A DNA stretch of 64,000 bases. Origin: Branchiostoma floridae (Eukaryota > Chordata > Leptocardii > Amphioxiformes > Branchiostomatidae). The notes beneath the pieces are model-generated. The model saw only the letters and a list, made by a program, of their open reading frames with translations, ran no database searches and was not told where the DNA came from. A program made the translations under genes and the position numbers. Below are positions 10,733 to 20,379 of the stretch, piece after piece (within the stretch, counting starts at the first letter, position 1; every line of letters begins with the position of its first letter). The stretch covers positions 1 to 64,000 of the forward strand of contig NW_023365730.1 in the NCBI RefSeq assembly GCF_000003815.2, read 5' to 3'.

Positions 10733-11480
10733 CTTGAACAGTTAACAGTGTCGGCTGCGCTTAATTAGGCCTACTCAATAAAACAAGGACAGGCGTCACA
10801 TCCACCTTAGAAAAAAGAGAAGTTATGACTAATTATTGTCAGTAGTCATTCTATAGCGAAGTCACATATTTTCTTTGGCTGGTTGACTTGCTCAACAGTG
10901 TTTACTGTGCTTAGGCCTACTCGATAAAACAAGAGCAAGTGTCACGTCTCCATTCGAAAGAAAGAAAATTTGTGACCAGTAGTCTACCAATACAGAAGTC
11001 ACATACTGCCCTGGATTGGTTGACTAGTTGAACAATGTTGGCTGTGCTTAGACCTACTCAATAAAACAAGAGCAAGCGTTACGTCCCCATTCAAAACAAA
11101 GAAAAGTTATGACTGGTCAGTAGTATATCGATACCGAGCTCACATATTGTCCTTGATTGGTTGACTAGATGAACAGTGTTGGCTACATTTCAGCCTACTC
11201 AATAACACAAGAACAAGCGTTACGTCCCCATTCGAAAGAAAGTATGAGCATTCGTCGCCATTAGTCTATGAATGAATGAATGAATGAAGACCTTTATTGT
11301 ACAAACATACACACTGGGGTTCAGTACAGGTCGCAACGAGATATACATGGAATATGTACAATGAATCTACAATACTCAAGAATCAATACTTTACCCTTGA
11401 TTGGTTTACTAGTCGAACAGTTTTGGCTGCAGTTCAGCCTATAAAGCAAGTACAAGCGTGATGCAAGGCACTTACTGCCG
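10733..11480. repeat. Degenerate tandem array, ~130-160-bp unit, interrupted by a LINE tail
   Basis: GAACAGTGTTGGCTG, CCTACTCAATAAAACAAG, AAGCGT.ACGTCCCCATTCG and TTGATTGGTTGACTAG recur starting near 10733, 10890, 11020, 11158 and 11397. The fifth copy is split by the insertion at 11268-11375, so the array pre-dates the insertion. Confidence 0.75.
11268..11375 (-). mobile_element. Truncated LINE 3' tail ending in an ATTC simple repeat
   Basis: On the minus strand the sequence runs through GAACCCCAGTGTGTATG and TTGTACAATAAAGGTC and ends in tandem ATTC units. This arrangement is typical of CR1/L2-type non-LTR retrotransposon ends. It interrupts a tandem-repeat unit. No reverse-transcriptase coding sequence remains. 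Confidence 0.65.
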
Positions 11481-11499
11481 CATGTATCACGCCGCTAAG

Positions 11500-12025
11500 T
11501 ACCTAGTGCCTGAGTTATTACCAGATTGCGGTACCCACCCCATCGTTTACTTCAGAGCTGTCCTAGTGCAAACTGTGGTGACAATGAAAAATAAGTGATC
11601 TCGATCCAGTTTGGGCTCACTGAAGAGCTAGTCTTCCACTGGCCGTGACACAGAGGACAGACGTAACAGATGTAAAGTATAAACGTATAAAGGTTCAGTG
11701 CGCCGGGAAAATTCCCCTAGCTCTTTCCGACAATCACAATGAACAGTGGACCACGGCTTAATGCCCTGTCCTAAGGACTGCAACTCTTTCCGGTAACGTG
11801 CATGTCGGGTGAGCAATACAGCCGGAATCGAACTCACGGCTTCTAGTTCCAGAGACAGGACCGCTAACCACTGGACTACTTACCCTGAGACAATAGACTA
11901 GATATATCAGGATTATAGTACGTTCCGAGTGCGTGAGTTACGAGCAGACGGCGGTACCAACTCCATCGTTTACTGCCGAGCTGTCTTACTGGAAACTGTG
12001 GTGACAATAGATTAGATATACCAGG
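11500..12025. repeat. Duplicated unit flanking a SINE
   Basis: CATCGTTTACT..AGAGCTGTC and AAACTGTGGTGACAAT occur at 11543-11586 and again at 11964-12009. The SINE-like element at about 11634-11887 lies between the copies. Confidence 0.65.
11634..11887 (-). mobile_element. tRNA-derived SINE
   Basis: The minus strand starts near 11887 with AGTCCAGTGGTTAGCGG, which resembles an A-box region. About 40 nt later comes GTGAGTTCGATTCCGG, a clear B-box. These are the internal RNA polymerase III promoter of tRNA genes. The roughly 75-nt head is followed by an unrelated body (GAAAGAGTTGCAG, GGGGAATTTTCCCGG). It lacks a proper cloverleaf end, so this is a SINE and not a tRNA gene. Confidence 0.75.
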
Positions 12026-12104
12026 ATAACGGTATAGATTATATAGATGGGGGTTAACGTGAATCAATAGAGTTGCCTGAGTAACTATTATTATAACGCT
12101 ACAT

Positions 12105-12220
12105 ATCTTATTACCCGTATTTTGTATTTCTTTCCCAAGGCCAGCCCGTTATAATAGCCACGGCTGGTTGGGCGACCTTGGGTTGCCTGTTTAGTCAGCC
12201 AAACGAACAAATAAATTGAT
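12105..12220 (+). mobile_element. LINE-like 3' end
   Basis: Sequence with TTTCCCAAGGCCAGCCCGTT, a GC-rich hairpin-capable stretch (GCCACGGCTGG), CTTGGGTTGCC and a terminal AACAAATAAAT. It resembles the 3' untranslated end of a non-LTR retrotransposon. Only the tail is present. The family name is uncertain. Confidence 0.5.
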
Positions 12221-13258
12221 ATCCTATTACCTGGATGTCTAACCTTCAACGAAGTAGACTAGATATCGTAACTACAAGAAACTGTTCTTTATCGAATTTG
12301 TGTTACAGCTACAAGTCATGTTAGTTAAGTTGTGAAAATGTGTAAAATGTTAATTTTCAAATGTGATACAAAATAACACACACAAAAAAATAACAACATG
12401 AAAACTAGCACATCGAGCAAACAGTTACAGTATTAAGCTCGTTGAATCGTTGCGGTTATCTTTTACGATATCTCAGTGTAAGTAACGTTATAACTATGAT
12501 AACAGCAAAATCTCGCCACATCATATAAGCGCCCACCGGACATGTCAGGTGAGTCATCGGCCTCTTCTATGTCCTGACTACTGATGCGTGCTCAGTGCTC
12601 ACTGAGCCCTGCGGTTGTCTTATCTTGTACAGATCTCCCCATACAAATCCTTTATCCCTATGATATCATGGTATCATCTCGTCTCATCTGATAACTGATA
12701 AGGCTCTACCGTTTCCTATCCACAGAGAGATCGGTCTATCGTCTGACCTAGATGCTATTGACAACATCCCTGGTCTTTATTACATATTTGTCTGTCTCTT
12801 TGTTTGTTTGTTTGTTTGTTTGTTTGAACCTTAGTTTATTTATAAAAAAAATAAATTGGTTGGCAGACTGGTTTTTATTGAAGTCATGGTAGAAGATAAA
12901 ATATTACAAAAATTCCTGATAAACCCATGAACCCGATAGAAAAAAACAAGAACAATGTCAAAGACTTACCAACACACCAAAAGCATTGCAATTCATCCAA
13001 ATATCCCTAAGTTATGCTGACTTGACTTGACTACAAGCATCTAGAAACACGATAAGATATCCAAACAGACATTGAATCGGTCAGACAGTCAGACAAACAG
13101 ACAGATAGACCTAGATCTTTATCTGCCCAAGGCCTTCAACATACCCAAAACATTGCAATCCATCCAACGGTTCTTAAGTTATGATGATAACAACATCTAG
13201 AAACACAAATAGACAATCAGACAGACAGGCAGACACCAAAAACAAGGTAAAGCCTTAC
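12221..13258. other. No recognisable gene; short GTTT repeat
   Basis: A (GTTT)n run lies at 12799-12826. If the partial gene at 13259-13466 is real, downstream exons should lie on the minus strand here or farther left. I found no convincing acceptor plus open frame. Confidence 0.4.
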
Positions 13259-13380
13259 CGGGCCATGTCTAGTGACGCCTTCTCGTCCTCAGTGTCCTGG
13301 ACGATGGACACCTCGAACAGCCCAACAGTCAGCACCGCGGCCAGGGCTAGCGCAAACCGGACAACTACTCTCCTCTGCAT
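13259..13380 (-). CDS. First coding exon of a secreted or type II membrane protein (partial gene)
   Basis: Minus-strand ATG at 13378-13380 opens a 40-codon frame that begins MQRRVVVRFALAL and continues AAVLTVGLFEVSIV. This is a short basic N-terminus followed by about 19 hydrophobic residues, typical of a signal peptide or a type II signal anchor. An acidic stretch (QDTEDEKASLDMA) follows. The exon ends at CG|GTAAGG, a consensus donor, leaving two bases of a codon. Without splicing the frame stops at once (CGG TAA), which supports the donor. A polypyrimidine acceptor, CTACCTTCAG, places the exon start at 13466, so about 86 nt of 5' UTR precede the ATG. A type II Golgi glycosyltransferase or sulfotransferase, or a small secreted peptide, would fit. 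Downstream exons were not found. Confidence 0.55.
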
Positions 13381-13466
13381 TGTTGTTAGTGTTAGTGTAG
13401 TCTGGATAGTGGTGTCGTCACACACAGGGATGTCACTTCATCTACTCAAATAGTTGTACACAGCGC
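13381..13466 (-). other. 5' UTR part of the signal-peptide exon
   Basis: It lies between the acceptor CTACCTTCAG (AG at 13467-13468) and the ATG. Each decayed copy upstream keeps the same layout, which shows that acceptor, UTR and start were duplicated together. At least one further 5' exon must lie at higher coordinates. Confidence 0.5.
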
Positions 13467-13566
13467 CTGAAGGTAGAAAAATAGAAAATAATTTGATTAC
13501 AAAGATTAATTATAATAGCCCAAAAGTTAGCACCACGGCCAGGGCCAGCGCAAATGAAATATTCAA

Positions 13567-13700
13567 TCATAACAGCACAACAGTCAGTAACGCGGCCAGG
13601 GCCAACGCAAACCGCACCACTACTCTACTCTGCATGTTGCTAGTGTGGGCCACTGTTACACACAGGGGGTGTTTCTTCATTAGAGAGTTATACACAGCGC
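13567..13700 (-). pseudogene. Decayed copy 2 of the signal-peptide exon
   Basis: Acceptor ATCTTTAG (AG at 13701-13702), UTR and ATG at 13633-13635 are retained. The peptide runs MQSRVVVRFALAL and stops after 22 residues (TTA TGA), before any donor. A second partial copy of the hydrophobic part follows at about 13515-13560. Confidence 0.65.
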
Positions 13701-13744
13701 CTAAAGATAAATGAAAAGGAAAATAAACAAAAAGATTTATTATA

Positions 13745-13903
13745 AAGATTAATCATAATAGTCCAACAGTTAGCACAACGGGCAGAGCCAGCGCGAACCG
13801 CACCACTACTCTCCTCTACATGGTTATCAGTATCTGTGTGGGCTGGATAGCGCTGTTGTCATACGTAGGGGATGTCTCTTCATCAGATAGTTATACAAAG
13901 TGT
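13745..13903 (-). pseudogene. Decayed copy 3 of the signal-peptide exon
   Basis: The acceptor-like CTATTTTAAG is kept. The start is followed at once by a stop (ATG TAG at 13816-13821). Beyond it the frame still reads RRVVVRFALAL. Confidence 0.65.
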
Positions 13904-13944
13904 CTTAAAATAGATTTGCAGGGCTTATATTTAGCTAGTTGCTC

Positions 13945-14084
13945 GAAGTAGGAAAGCTACTTCACCACGTCTATGGCCAGCGCGAAAGGAACAACTACTC
14001 TCCTCTGCATGTTGTTAGTGTAGGTTGGATAACCCTGTCTTTACACGCATGGGTGTCCCTTCATTAGGTAGTTATACAAAGTGC
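13945..14084 (-). pseudogene. Decayed copy 4 of the signal-peptide exon
   Basis: The acceptor CTATTTTCAG is intact and the ATG is at 14008-14010. The peptide reads MQRRVVVPFALAI and stops a few codons later. The hydrophobic core is lost. Confidence 0.65.
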
Positions 14085-14124
14085 CTGAAAATAGATTTGC
14101 AGGGCTTATGTTTAGCTAGTTGCT

Positions 14125-14270
14125 CGATTTAGTAACGCTAGTTCACCACGGCTAGGGCTAGCGCTAACCGAACCACTACTCTTCTCTTTGTTGCATTGTT
14201 GTCAGTCCGGGCTGGATAAGGATGTACTTACACGTAGGAATGTCTCTTTATTGAATAGCTGCACACAACA
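14125..14270 (-). pseudogene. Decayed copy 5 of the signal-peptide exon, and remnant of copy 6
   Basis: The ATG position (14194-14196) is kept, but a small indel shifts the frame relative to RRVVVRLALAL, and the acceptor AG is lost. A sixth remnant (AGGGCCAGCGC) is visible near 14340. Copies 2-5 are spaced 186, 189 and 186 bp apart by their ATG. Confidence 0.6.
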
Positions 14271-14579
14271 CATGGAGGTAGATTTGTAGAGATTATGTTT
14301 AGCTAATTGTGCGATGTTGTAACGCTAGTGCACCACGCCAAGGGCCAGCGCTCACTGTTATGTAACTGTAGTATAGCCGGAACGCGGTTATACCGCTGAC
14401 CCACTGCATTACAGTCCAACACGTATAATGCAGTCTGTTACCTATGCGATAAGAGTTTAGTAAAAATTCTGTTACCGTATGCCTACACCGACCAAACGAT
14501 CAACCAACCAACCTCAGTACAGTGTTGTAGAATCTATACCGTCAGTTGTCCAAGCTGTTAGTGTCTAAGGGTAAGCCAA

Positions 14580-16680
14580 TGGTACATGGCTGCATGCTTT
14601 CCAAATAGTATTTATTCCGGTAAGCCAACCTTGATACAGTCCTCTGCGTTTTGTATGATGTTTTAGTTGCTTTCTAGGCTTGTAGGTGTGTTAACGCCGT
14701 GATACTCCTCTCGATCAGTCCCCACCATGTCCTTCAGTATCTCTACAAAGCCGACTACTATATACACATGCTCGCTGCACTGTTTATAAGCGAGGTAACA
14801 AATTGTAAATACCTGCTAAGTTGGTTGAATACACCGTGTTATTCCAGCTGACCGGTCAACATACAGACCTTGAAAACGTCAAGCTGTCGTCTGCTGTCCC
14901 TGCCAACTATAGTTGAATTTTGGTTTAACACTACTTTGAATCTAAGGTTTGATACTGTGAAGCCACTACTGCCCGTCTTCATAGTTAGTGGTTTCCATGA
15001 AGACGTGATCTAACCGCCTGACCTACCTTAGTACGCCGTTTAAGACCAGCTGACCAAACCTGATACAGGCCTTGAAAACTGCAGGATGTCGTCTGCTGAC
15101 GCTGCGAACTATAGTAGAATTTTCTCAGGATCTAAATATATTATGAAGCCACTACTGCGTGTCTTCCTGGTTTCCACGTGAACGTGTTTAAACGGTATGA
15201 CCAACCTTAGTACGCCTTGTTGTAACAGCTGACCAGTTCACGTACAGTCCTTACCAACTGCAAAATGCCGTTCGCTGTTTAGCTACTACAGTAGAATTTT
15301 GTCTTTTACCCAGGCTAGCAGGATATGAGAATTACTATTGCATATCATGTAGCAGCTACGGTACGTCTTTCCAGCTAGTGGTTACAGTGACGAAGACATC
15401 ATTAAATGGTCTAACCAACCTTAGTACGCCTTGTTGTAACAGCTGACCAGTCAACCTACAGCCTTTGCCAACTGCAGAATGTAGTGTGCTGCCGCCACCA
15501 ATAAGAATTTTGCTTGCCTTTTACATCGACTAGCAGTATATATGAGTTAACACTGGATGCTATGAAGCCTCTACTGCGCGTCTTTCTGGGTAGCAGTTTC
15601 CTCGAAGACGTTATCTAACAGTCCAGCTGACCGGTCCTTATACAGCCATTGAAAACTGCAGAATGTCGTCTGCTGCTGCTGTCTACTACAGTAGAATTTT
15701 GTCTTTTACCCAGGCTAGCAGGATATGAGAATTACTATTACATATCATGTAGCAGCTACGTTGCATCTTTATACTATTATTGAAGAAGTTTATTTATTTG
15801 CAAGTTCGTGCCCGAGGGCTAATTGCAAGTACATGGTATACACATAGTGACAATGGACAGTCATAAATAATATTCTAATCTAATACTAGTGTTGGCTATT
15901 TCTAAACAGGTTGGGTTTGACTTCTTTTTTGGAAGCAGAGGGAGACGAAAAGCCCCACATTTTATAGCTAGTGGTTACAGTGACGAAGACATCATTAAAT
16001 GGCCTAACCAACCTTAGTACGGCTTGTTGTAACAACTGACCAGTCCGCATACAGTCCTCGAAAACTGCAAAATGTAGTCTATGGCCACTGACAACTATAG
16101 ACGAATTTTGTATTTGACAAAGGCTTAACAGGATCTAAGAATTACCACTGGATGTTATGCACGTCTTCCTACCTAGTGTGTTCCATGAGAACGTGGTTAA
16201 AAGGTCTGACCAACCTTATTACGCCTTGTTGTAACAGCTGACCAGTCCACACACAGCCCTTGCCAATTGGAGAATGTAGTCTGCTGCCGCTACCAATAAG
16301 AATTTTGCCTTTTACGTCGACTAGCTGTATCTATTAGTTAACACTGGATGCTTTGAAGACTCTACTGCGCGTCTTTCTGGGTAGCAGTTTCCTCGAAGAC
16401 GTTACCTAACAGTCTGACCGTGTTATACCAGCTGACTGGTCCTTATACAGCCATTGAAAACTGGCTGCCTACTACAATAGAATTTTGTCTTTTACAAAGG
16501 CTAGCAGAATCTAAGAGTTGATACTGGATGTTATGAAGCAACTGCTGCCTGTCTTCCCAGCTAGTTTCCGCCAAAACATGATATTACAATCTGACCAACC
16601 TTAGAACGCCTTGTTGTTACAGCTGACCAGTCCACATACAGCCTTTGCCCGCTGCAGAATGTACAATGTAGCGTGCTGCC
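14580..16680. repeat. Satellite-like array, ~200-bp unit, about 10 degenerate copies
   Basis: ACCAACCTTAGTACGCC, TTGTAACAGCTGACCAGTC, AACTGCAGAATG, TAGAATTTTG and ATGAAGCC.CTACTG recur near 14630, 14830, 15030, 15230, 15430, 15630, 16020, 16220, 16430 and 16610. Some units keep a short plus-strand frame (MKPLLRVF-like). Most carry stops. The gap near 15780-15960 is a retroelement insertion. Confidence 0.8.
15784..15960 (-). mobile_element. Truncated retrotransposon 3' tail inserted in the satellite
   Basis: On the minus strand this ends CTTGCAATTAGCCCTCGGGC and then AATAAATAAACTTC, matching the copy at 55208-55430. It splits a satellite unit: the array motif around GCAGCTACG..CGTCTTTCC is broken and resumes at CTAGTGGTTACAG near 15968. 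Confidence 0.65.
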
Positions 16681-16689
16681 GGAAGCTCT

Positions 16690-16790
16690 GCAGAGTCTAT
16701 CTGCGTGTCCGGCGTGGCGCCCACATGGTTTGTTATTGACGGCACGGCGCGAGTACCGCGGAATTCATGGCACGGGCATGGGGAAATTAT
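16690..16790. promoter_or_regulatory. Small CpG-rich patch, possible promoter
   Basis: About 100 bp is markedly richer in CpG than the surroundings (GGCGTGGCGCC, CACGGCGCGAGTACCGCGG). It lies 3.3 kb upstream of the minus-strand signal-peptide exon, so it could be a promoter or 5' exon of that gene. This is inference only. Overlapping plus and minus ORFs of 63 and 103 codons show no motif. Confidence 0.25.
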
Positions 16791-17059
16791 TGCTATGTTT
16801 AGGGTGCGTCCTGAAAACAAATTAGGATTGGCAGGAAGGATTTTTCTTGTTAGTTCAATGATCTTTACCCACAACGAATACAGTTTGACAATGTAAACCC
16901 AAAATGCATTAGGGCACTCGTATATCATTTTTCAATTATACAGACATAAATTGTATACATTGAAAGACACACGTATTGGTGGGTCAGCTTGGATATCGTT
17001 TGTTGCAATTGGTATGAAAAAAAAGTTTATATTAATCACATACACACACACACACACTG

Positions 17060-17300
17060 AGTAAAGTCTTTAACAAGAACCACACTATATTTCCTCCTTC
17101 CTAACGGATAATAAGCGGCGCAAATAAATAATAAACAAGAAAATAATTCTGCTTTAAAATGATTCTACAACACAGTTATAATTCGCATATTAGATGGAAA
17201 ATTCTCCTTTGTCAGGTACTAAAAACGGACCAAACCAGCTGGGTTAGCGGAACGGGAACCACAACATTTTCCCCCTGCCTAACGGATAATAAGCGGCGCG
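17060..17300. repeat. Direct repeat of ~45 bp, 170 bp apart
   Basis: GAACCACA followed by TTTCC.CCT.CCTAACGGATAATAAGCGGCGC occurs ending near 17120 and 17299. A (CA)n tract lies at 17042-17057. Confidence 0.7.
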
Positions 17301-17433
17301 CTGCCCGGCTACCGGTCCCTGGGGAGCGCCCAATCGTATTGTGATCGATTCCTGCAGGAGCGCACGACGCGAAATTAAGTTATTTTTACTATCAATATCC
17401 CGGCGTTGGGCGGGGAGGCGGACAATCATGAAA
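17300..17433 (+). promoter_or_regulatory. GC-rich segment with Sp1-like box
   Basis: GGGCGGGGAGGCGG (near 17409-17422) is a strong GC-box match in a locally CpG-rich stretch, directly before an ATG. The downstream frame enters a tandem repeat, so no gene is assigned. Confidence 0.25.
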
Positions 17434-18370
17434 TATGCAGGAGGCAGCGTTATTACTGCGTTATGGAGGGTTGGATCGGTTCAGTGGTGCAGGTGTCGCG
17501 CCAAATTGCGCCCACTGGTAAATAATTGCCCCCACATTGTTGGGGGTCCAGAATATCTGAATGGAGAAAATTTCGACACATTCGTTTGCGTGGCAATTTC
17601 CAAGCAAAAGTGTGAGGATATTTTGGAAGGAGGTGTCACGCTGTGAAGTCTTAATCTAACCTAATAAAACAAACAAACAAACCCTTGCCCTAACCCTAAC
17701 CTTAACAATTGCATTAATACTAACCTATACTTAAACTCCACGTACATGTAGTCACAATACCTAAATATGCAGGAAGCAGCGCTATTACTGTATTATGGTG
17801 GGTTGAATCGGTTCGCTGATGCAGGTGTCGCGCTAAATGTTGCCCACTGGTAAATAATTGGCCCAACAGTGCTGGGGGTCCAGAATAACTGATAAGAAAA
17901 GTTGTTATTACTGTGACACTGTGTTATGGAGGGTGGGTTCGGTTGACTGGTGCCGTTTTTGCAGTAAATTAGTGCATACTGTTAAATGATTGGCCAGAAT
18001 ACTGAGTAACTCAGATGAGAAAAGTGATAGGCAATTTTCAAGCATACGTCTGATCTGAGGGCAGTTTAGAAGGAAGTACCACGCTGTAAAAGTCTTAACC
18101 CAAACCCGAACCCTAACCATAACCATAACCCTCACCCTTGCACTAACACTAACCCACAATTAAACTCCACGTAGTCGCAATACTTCAATATGCAGGAATC
18201 TGCGTTATTACTGTGTTATGTTGAGTTGGCCCGGTTCACTGGTGCAGGTGTCGCGCCAAATGATTGCCCACTGGTAGATAAATGCCCCAGTACTGGTTAG
18301 GGTTCAGAAGAACTTAGAGGAGAAAAATAGTTATTACTATGTTATGGAGGTTTGGCTCGGCTTGCTGGTG
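17434..18370. repeat. Degenerate tandem array, ~330-420-bp unit with CCTAACC-like joints
   Basis: ATATGCAGGA..CAGCGTTATTACTG, CTGGTGCAGGTGTCGCGC and CCACTGGTAAATAATTGCCC recur at about 17434, 17766 and 18187, with partial copies near 17905 and 18330. Between units lie short runs of CCTAACC/CCATAACC (17686-17700 and 18110-18150). These are too degenerate to be a telomere tract. Confidence 0.75.
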
Positions 18371-18427
18371 TCGGTGTCACGTTAAATGATTGCCTACTGC
18401 CAAATAATTGCTCCGACACTACAGGGA

Positions 18428-18485
18428 GTAATCTCCGAGCAGATCCTACGGTAGCATAAGATTGTATCGAAAGCTGGCAGAAAAG
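18428..18485. mobile_element. Solo end of MITE family A
   Basis: TAATCTCCGAGCAGATCC, CTACGGTAGCATAAGAT and AAGCTGGCAG match the left end of the adjacent full element. It has no right end. Confidence 0.75.
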
Positions 18486-18492
18486 TGTTACG

Positions 18493-18669
18493 ATAATCTC
18501 CAAGCAGATCCTACGGAAGCATAAGATAGCTAGTATCAAAAGCAGGCAGAGGAGTAAAGCCGGTCTAGGAGTGTGTATGCTACCGGTGCCCGTCTGACTC
18601 CCGTTGGCTGGCTATACTCCTTGGCCAGCTTCGATGCTATCTTATGGCACCGTAGGGTCTGCTTGGAAA
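18493..18669. mobile_element. MITE family A (CTCCAAGCAGATCCTACGG ends)
   Basis: The left arm TAATCTCCAAGCAGATCC with GCATAAGATAGC..GTATC mirrors the right arm GATGCTATCTTATGGCACC and GTAGGGTCTGCTTGGA. The arms are about 55-60 bp and the core is short (CCGGTGCCCGTCTGACTCCC). Related copies: 27601-27788, 38892-39441, 45303-45379 (half), 48908-49033 and 63097-63236. Confidence 0.85.
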
Positions 18670-18679
18670 TTTACTGAGA

Positions 18680-19314
18680 GGTAGTCTTAACCTTAACCCT
18701 ATCCCTTTCCAAAGCGATGATCTGACACGTAGGCGCAATACTTTAAATTATTTGGAAATGAATATTTAGCGTGGCACTGGAAATTCTTGCGTAGTGGAAT
18801 GATCTTCTCTTCCAAGCAGATGTTCGGCGACCAAATAGTTACGTTTTGCTTGCTCCCGCGCCAGGTGCAAACTGCCTCTCTACAGCAAAACGCTTGGGTT
18901 GTCGTACGGTTCACAAGCACACACACACAGATACAGCTTTTGCAATGAATAATTCCCTTTCGTTGATAAGAATTAGCAGTATTATTAGTCATTACTACTT
19001 TATTTCACCTGTTGATAGCCCAACATATGAATGATCATACGAATGTATCACCAGACAGAGCCGGTTCTGTGACGTATCGGGGTCGGCTGACATCATTACG
19101 TAACGTCACCGTTAATCACGTAGATTAATCCGTCCCAGTCAGCGACGGAGCGCCCCCAACACAATAGATGTCCTGACTGATTACGGAAAGGCTCAAACTC
19201 AAGATTGGGTCGAATGGAGAGAGCACCCCGCAATTTGATTGTAATAATACCTAATACCCATAGGGTACATGGATAGAATATGGTGTCGCAGAAAGTTTGG
19301 ATCAGTAGAAAGAA
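18680..19314. other. No recognisable gene
   Basis: Short overlapping ORFs show no motif. The stretch around 19060-19140 has moderately raised CpG (GTGACGTATCGGGGTCGG, CAGCGACGGAGCGCC). I see no exon. Confidence 0.35.
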
Positions 19315-19464
19315 CCTGTCGAACACCATTTCGAACAGATAGAACCCGTTGTTCGGTGTTTTTGATTGAAGTGTGCGATGAAAGAACCATCCTGTCGAAC
19401 ACCATTTCGAACAAATAGAACCCATTGTTCGATGTTTTTGATTGAAGTGTTTGAAACAGAACCA
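19315..19464. repeat. Two-copy tandem duplication, 76-bp unit
   Basis: CCTGTCGAACACCATTTCG starts at 19315 and again at 19391. Both copies continue through TTTTTGATTGAAGTG to AGAACCAT. The minus ORFs here simply read the repeat. Confidence 0.85.
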
Positions 19465-19555
19465 TGATGGAACATGGGGCGGGCCAGGTACCGGTATAGG
19501 AGATATACATCTTAGAGGAGTTGTGGTGCAAATTTCTTGTATTTCAAGTTTATAC

Positions 19556-19582
19556 GTGACGTCACGACCGCCATGTTGGTCG
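19556..19582 (-). promoter_or_regulatory. CRE and YY1 sites side by side
   Basis: TGACGTCA (19557-19564) is followed three bases later by CCGCCATGTTG (19568-19578), a full match to the YY1 consensus CCGCCATNTTG. On the minus strand the YY1 site contains an ATG in good context (ACCAACATGG), as in many YY1-type initiators. No exon downstream is confirmed. Confidence 0.35.
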
Positions 19583-19922
19583 GTTATACCTGGTTAAATC
19601 TGTTTGAATCTTTGTTTGTTTGTTTTGCACAACCAGTTGTGTACATAAGCACAAGCTGCATAACACCAGACTGTAAGGTTTGATCCACTCCAAACAGGGA
19701 GGATCCCTACTCTTTTCAATAAGTGTGGCGGATTCTTTTACTGAGAGTTTGTTCTCAGATGAATTGTGACATAACCTTCCTAAATACAATACAGTCCAGC
19801 ATTTGCAATTGGCCACCGTTACATATAAGAACCACCTGGCCACTGATATAGAGCCAAACCTGTACAAGTGTTCACCTTGCTTGCAGATAGATGTGCAGAA
19901 GTTAGGTGTGACGGGTCCTTCA

Positions 19923-20072
19923 GTGTAATATAACCAGCTGCTGCCGCGCCGCGTGCCTGCGAAGCTGGTGTGTTACGCCGAAGGGCGGTTATACCGGCTA
20001 TATAGATACAGATACAGAAGCTGGTGTGTTACGCCGAAGGGCGGTTATACCGGCTATATAGATACAGATACA
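19923..20072 (+). mobile_element. Retroposon-like repeat with duplicated tail
   Basis: Starts GTGTAATATAACCAGCTGCTG and runs GCGTGCCTGCGAAGC, GTGTGTTACGCCGAAGGGCG, TTATACCGGCTATATAG to GATACAGATAC. The last 56 bp are present twice in tandem (19961 and 20017). Confidence 0.65.
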
Positions 20073-20379
20073 AATATCTTAACATAAGGACTAGCTGGCC
20101 ACTGATATACAGTCAAACTTGTATGTGTTGCACAATATTTCTACCACAGTTGAAATCTGTCCCTCCCATTGGGTCAATGTCAACTTCCCCATCAACCAAA
20201 GAAAGATGATCGATTACTACCTGGCTGTAATGTAATGTAGTGATTACAACCGACCTAGGTCCTCGGGCATTGAAAGATTAAAGTGTCATACATGGTAATA
20301 AATCTGGTGACATTTATCACAAACTAGAGGGCAACATGCACTGGAATCAGCACCATAACAAGAACTTCTAAAGATGTTT

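Noticed and set aside
17683-18150. CCCTAACCCTAACC-like runs suggesting an interstitial telomere
   Set aside because: Only two to three exact units occur, mixed with CCATAACC and CACTAACC variants at the joints of a tandem array.
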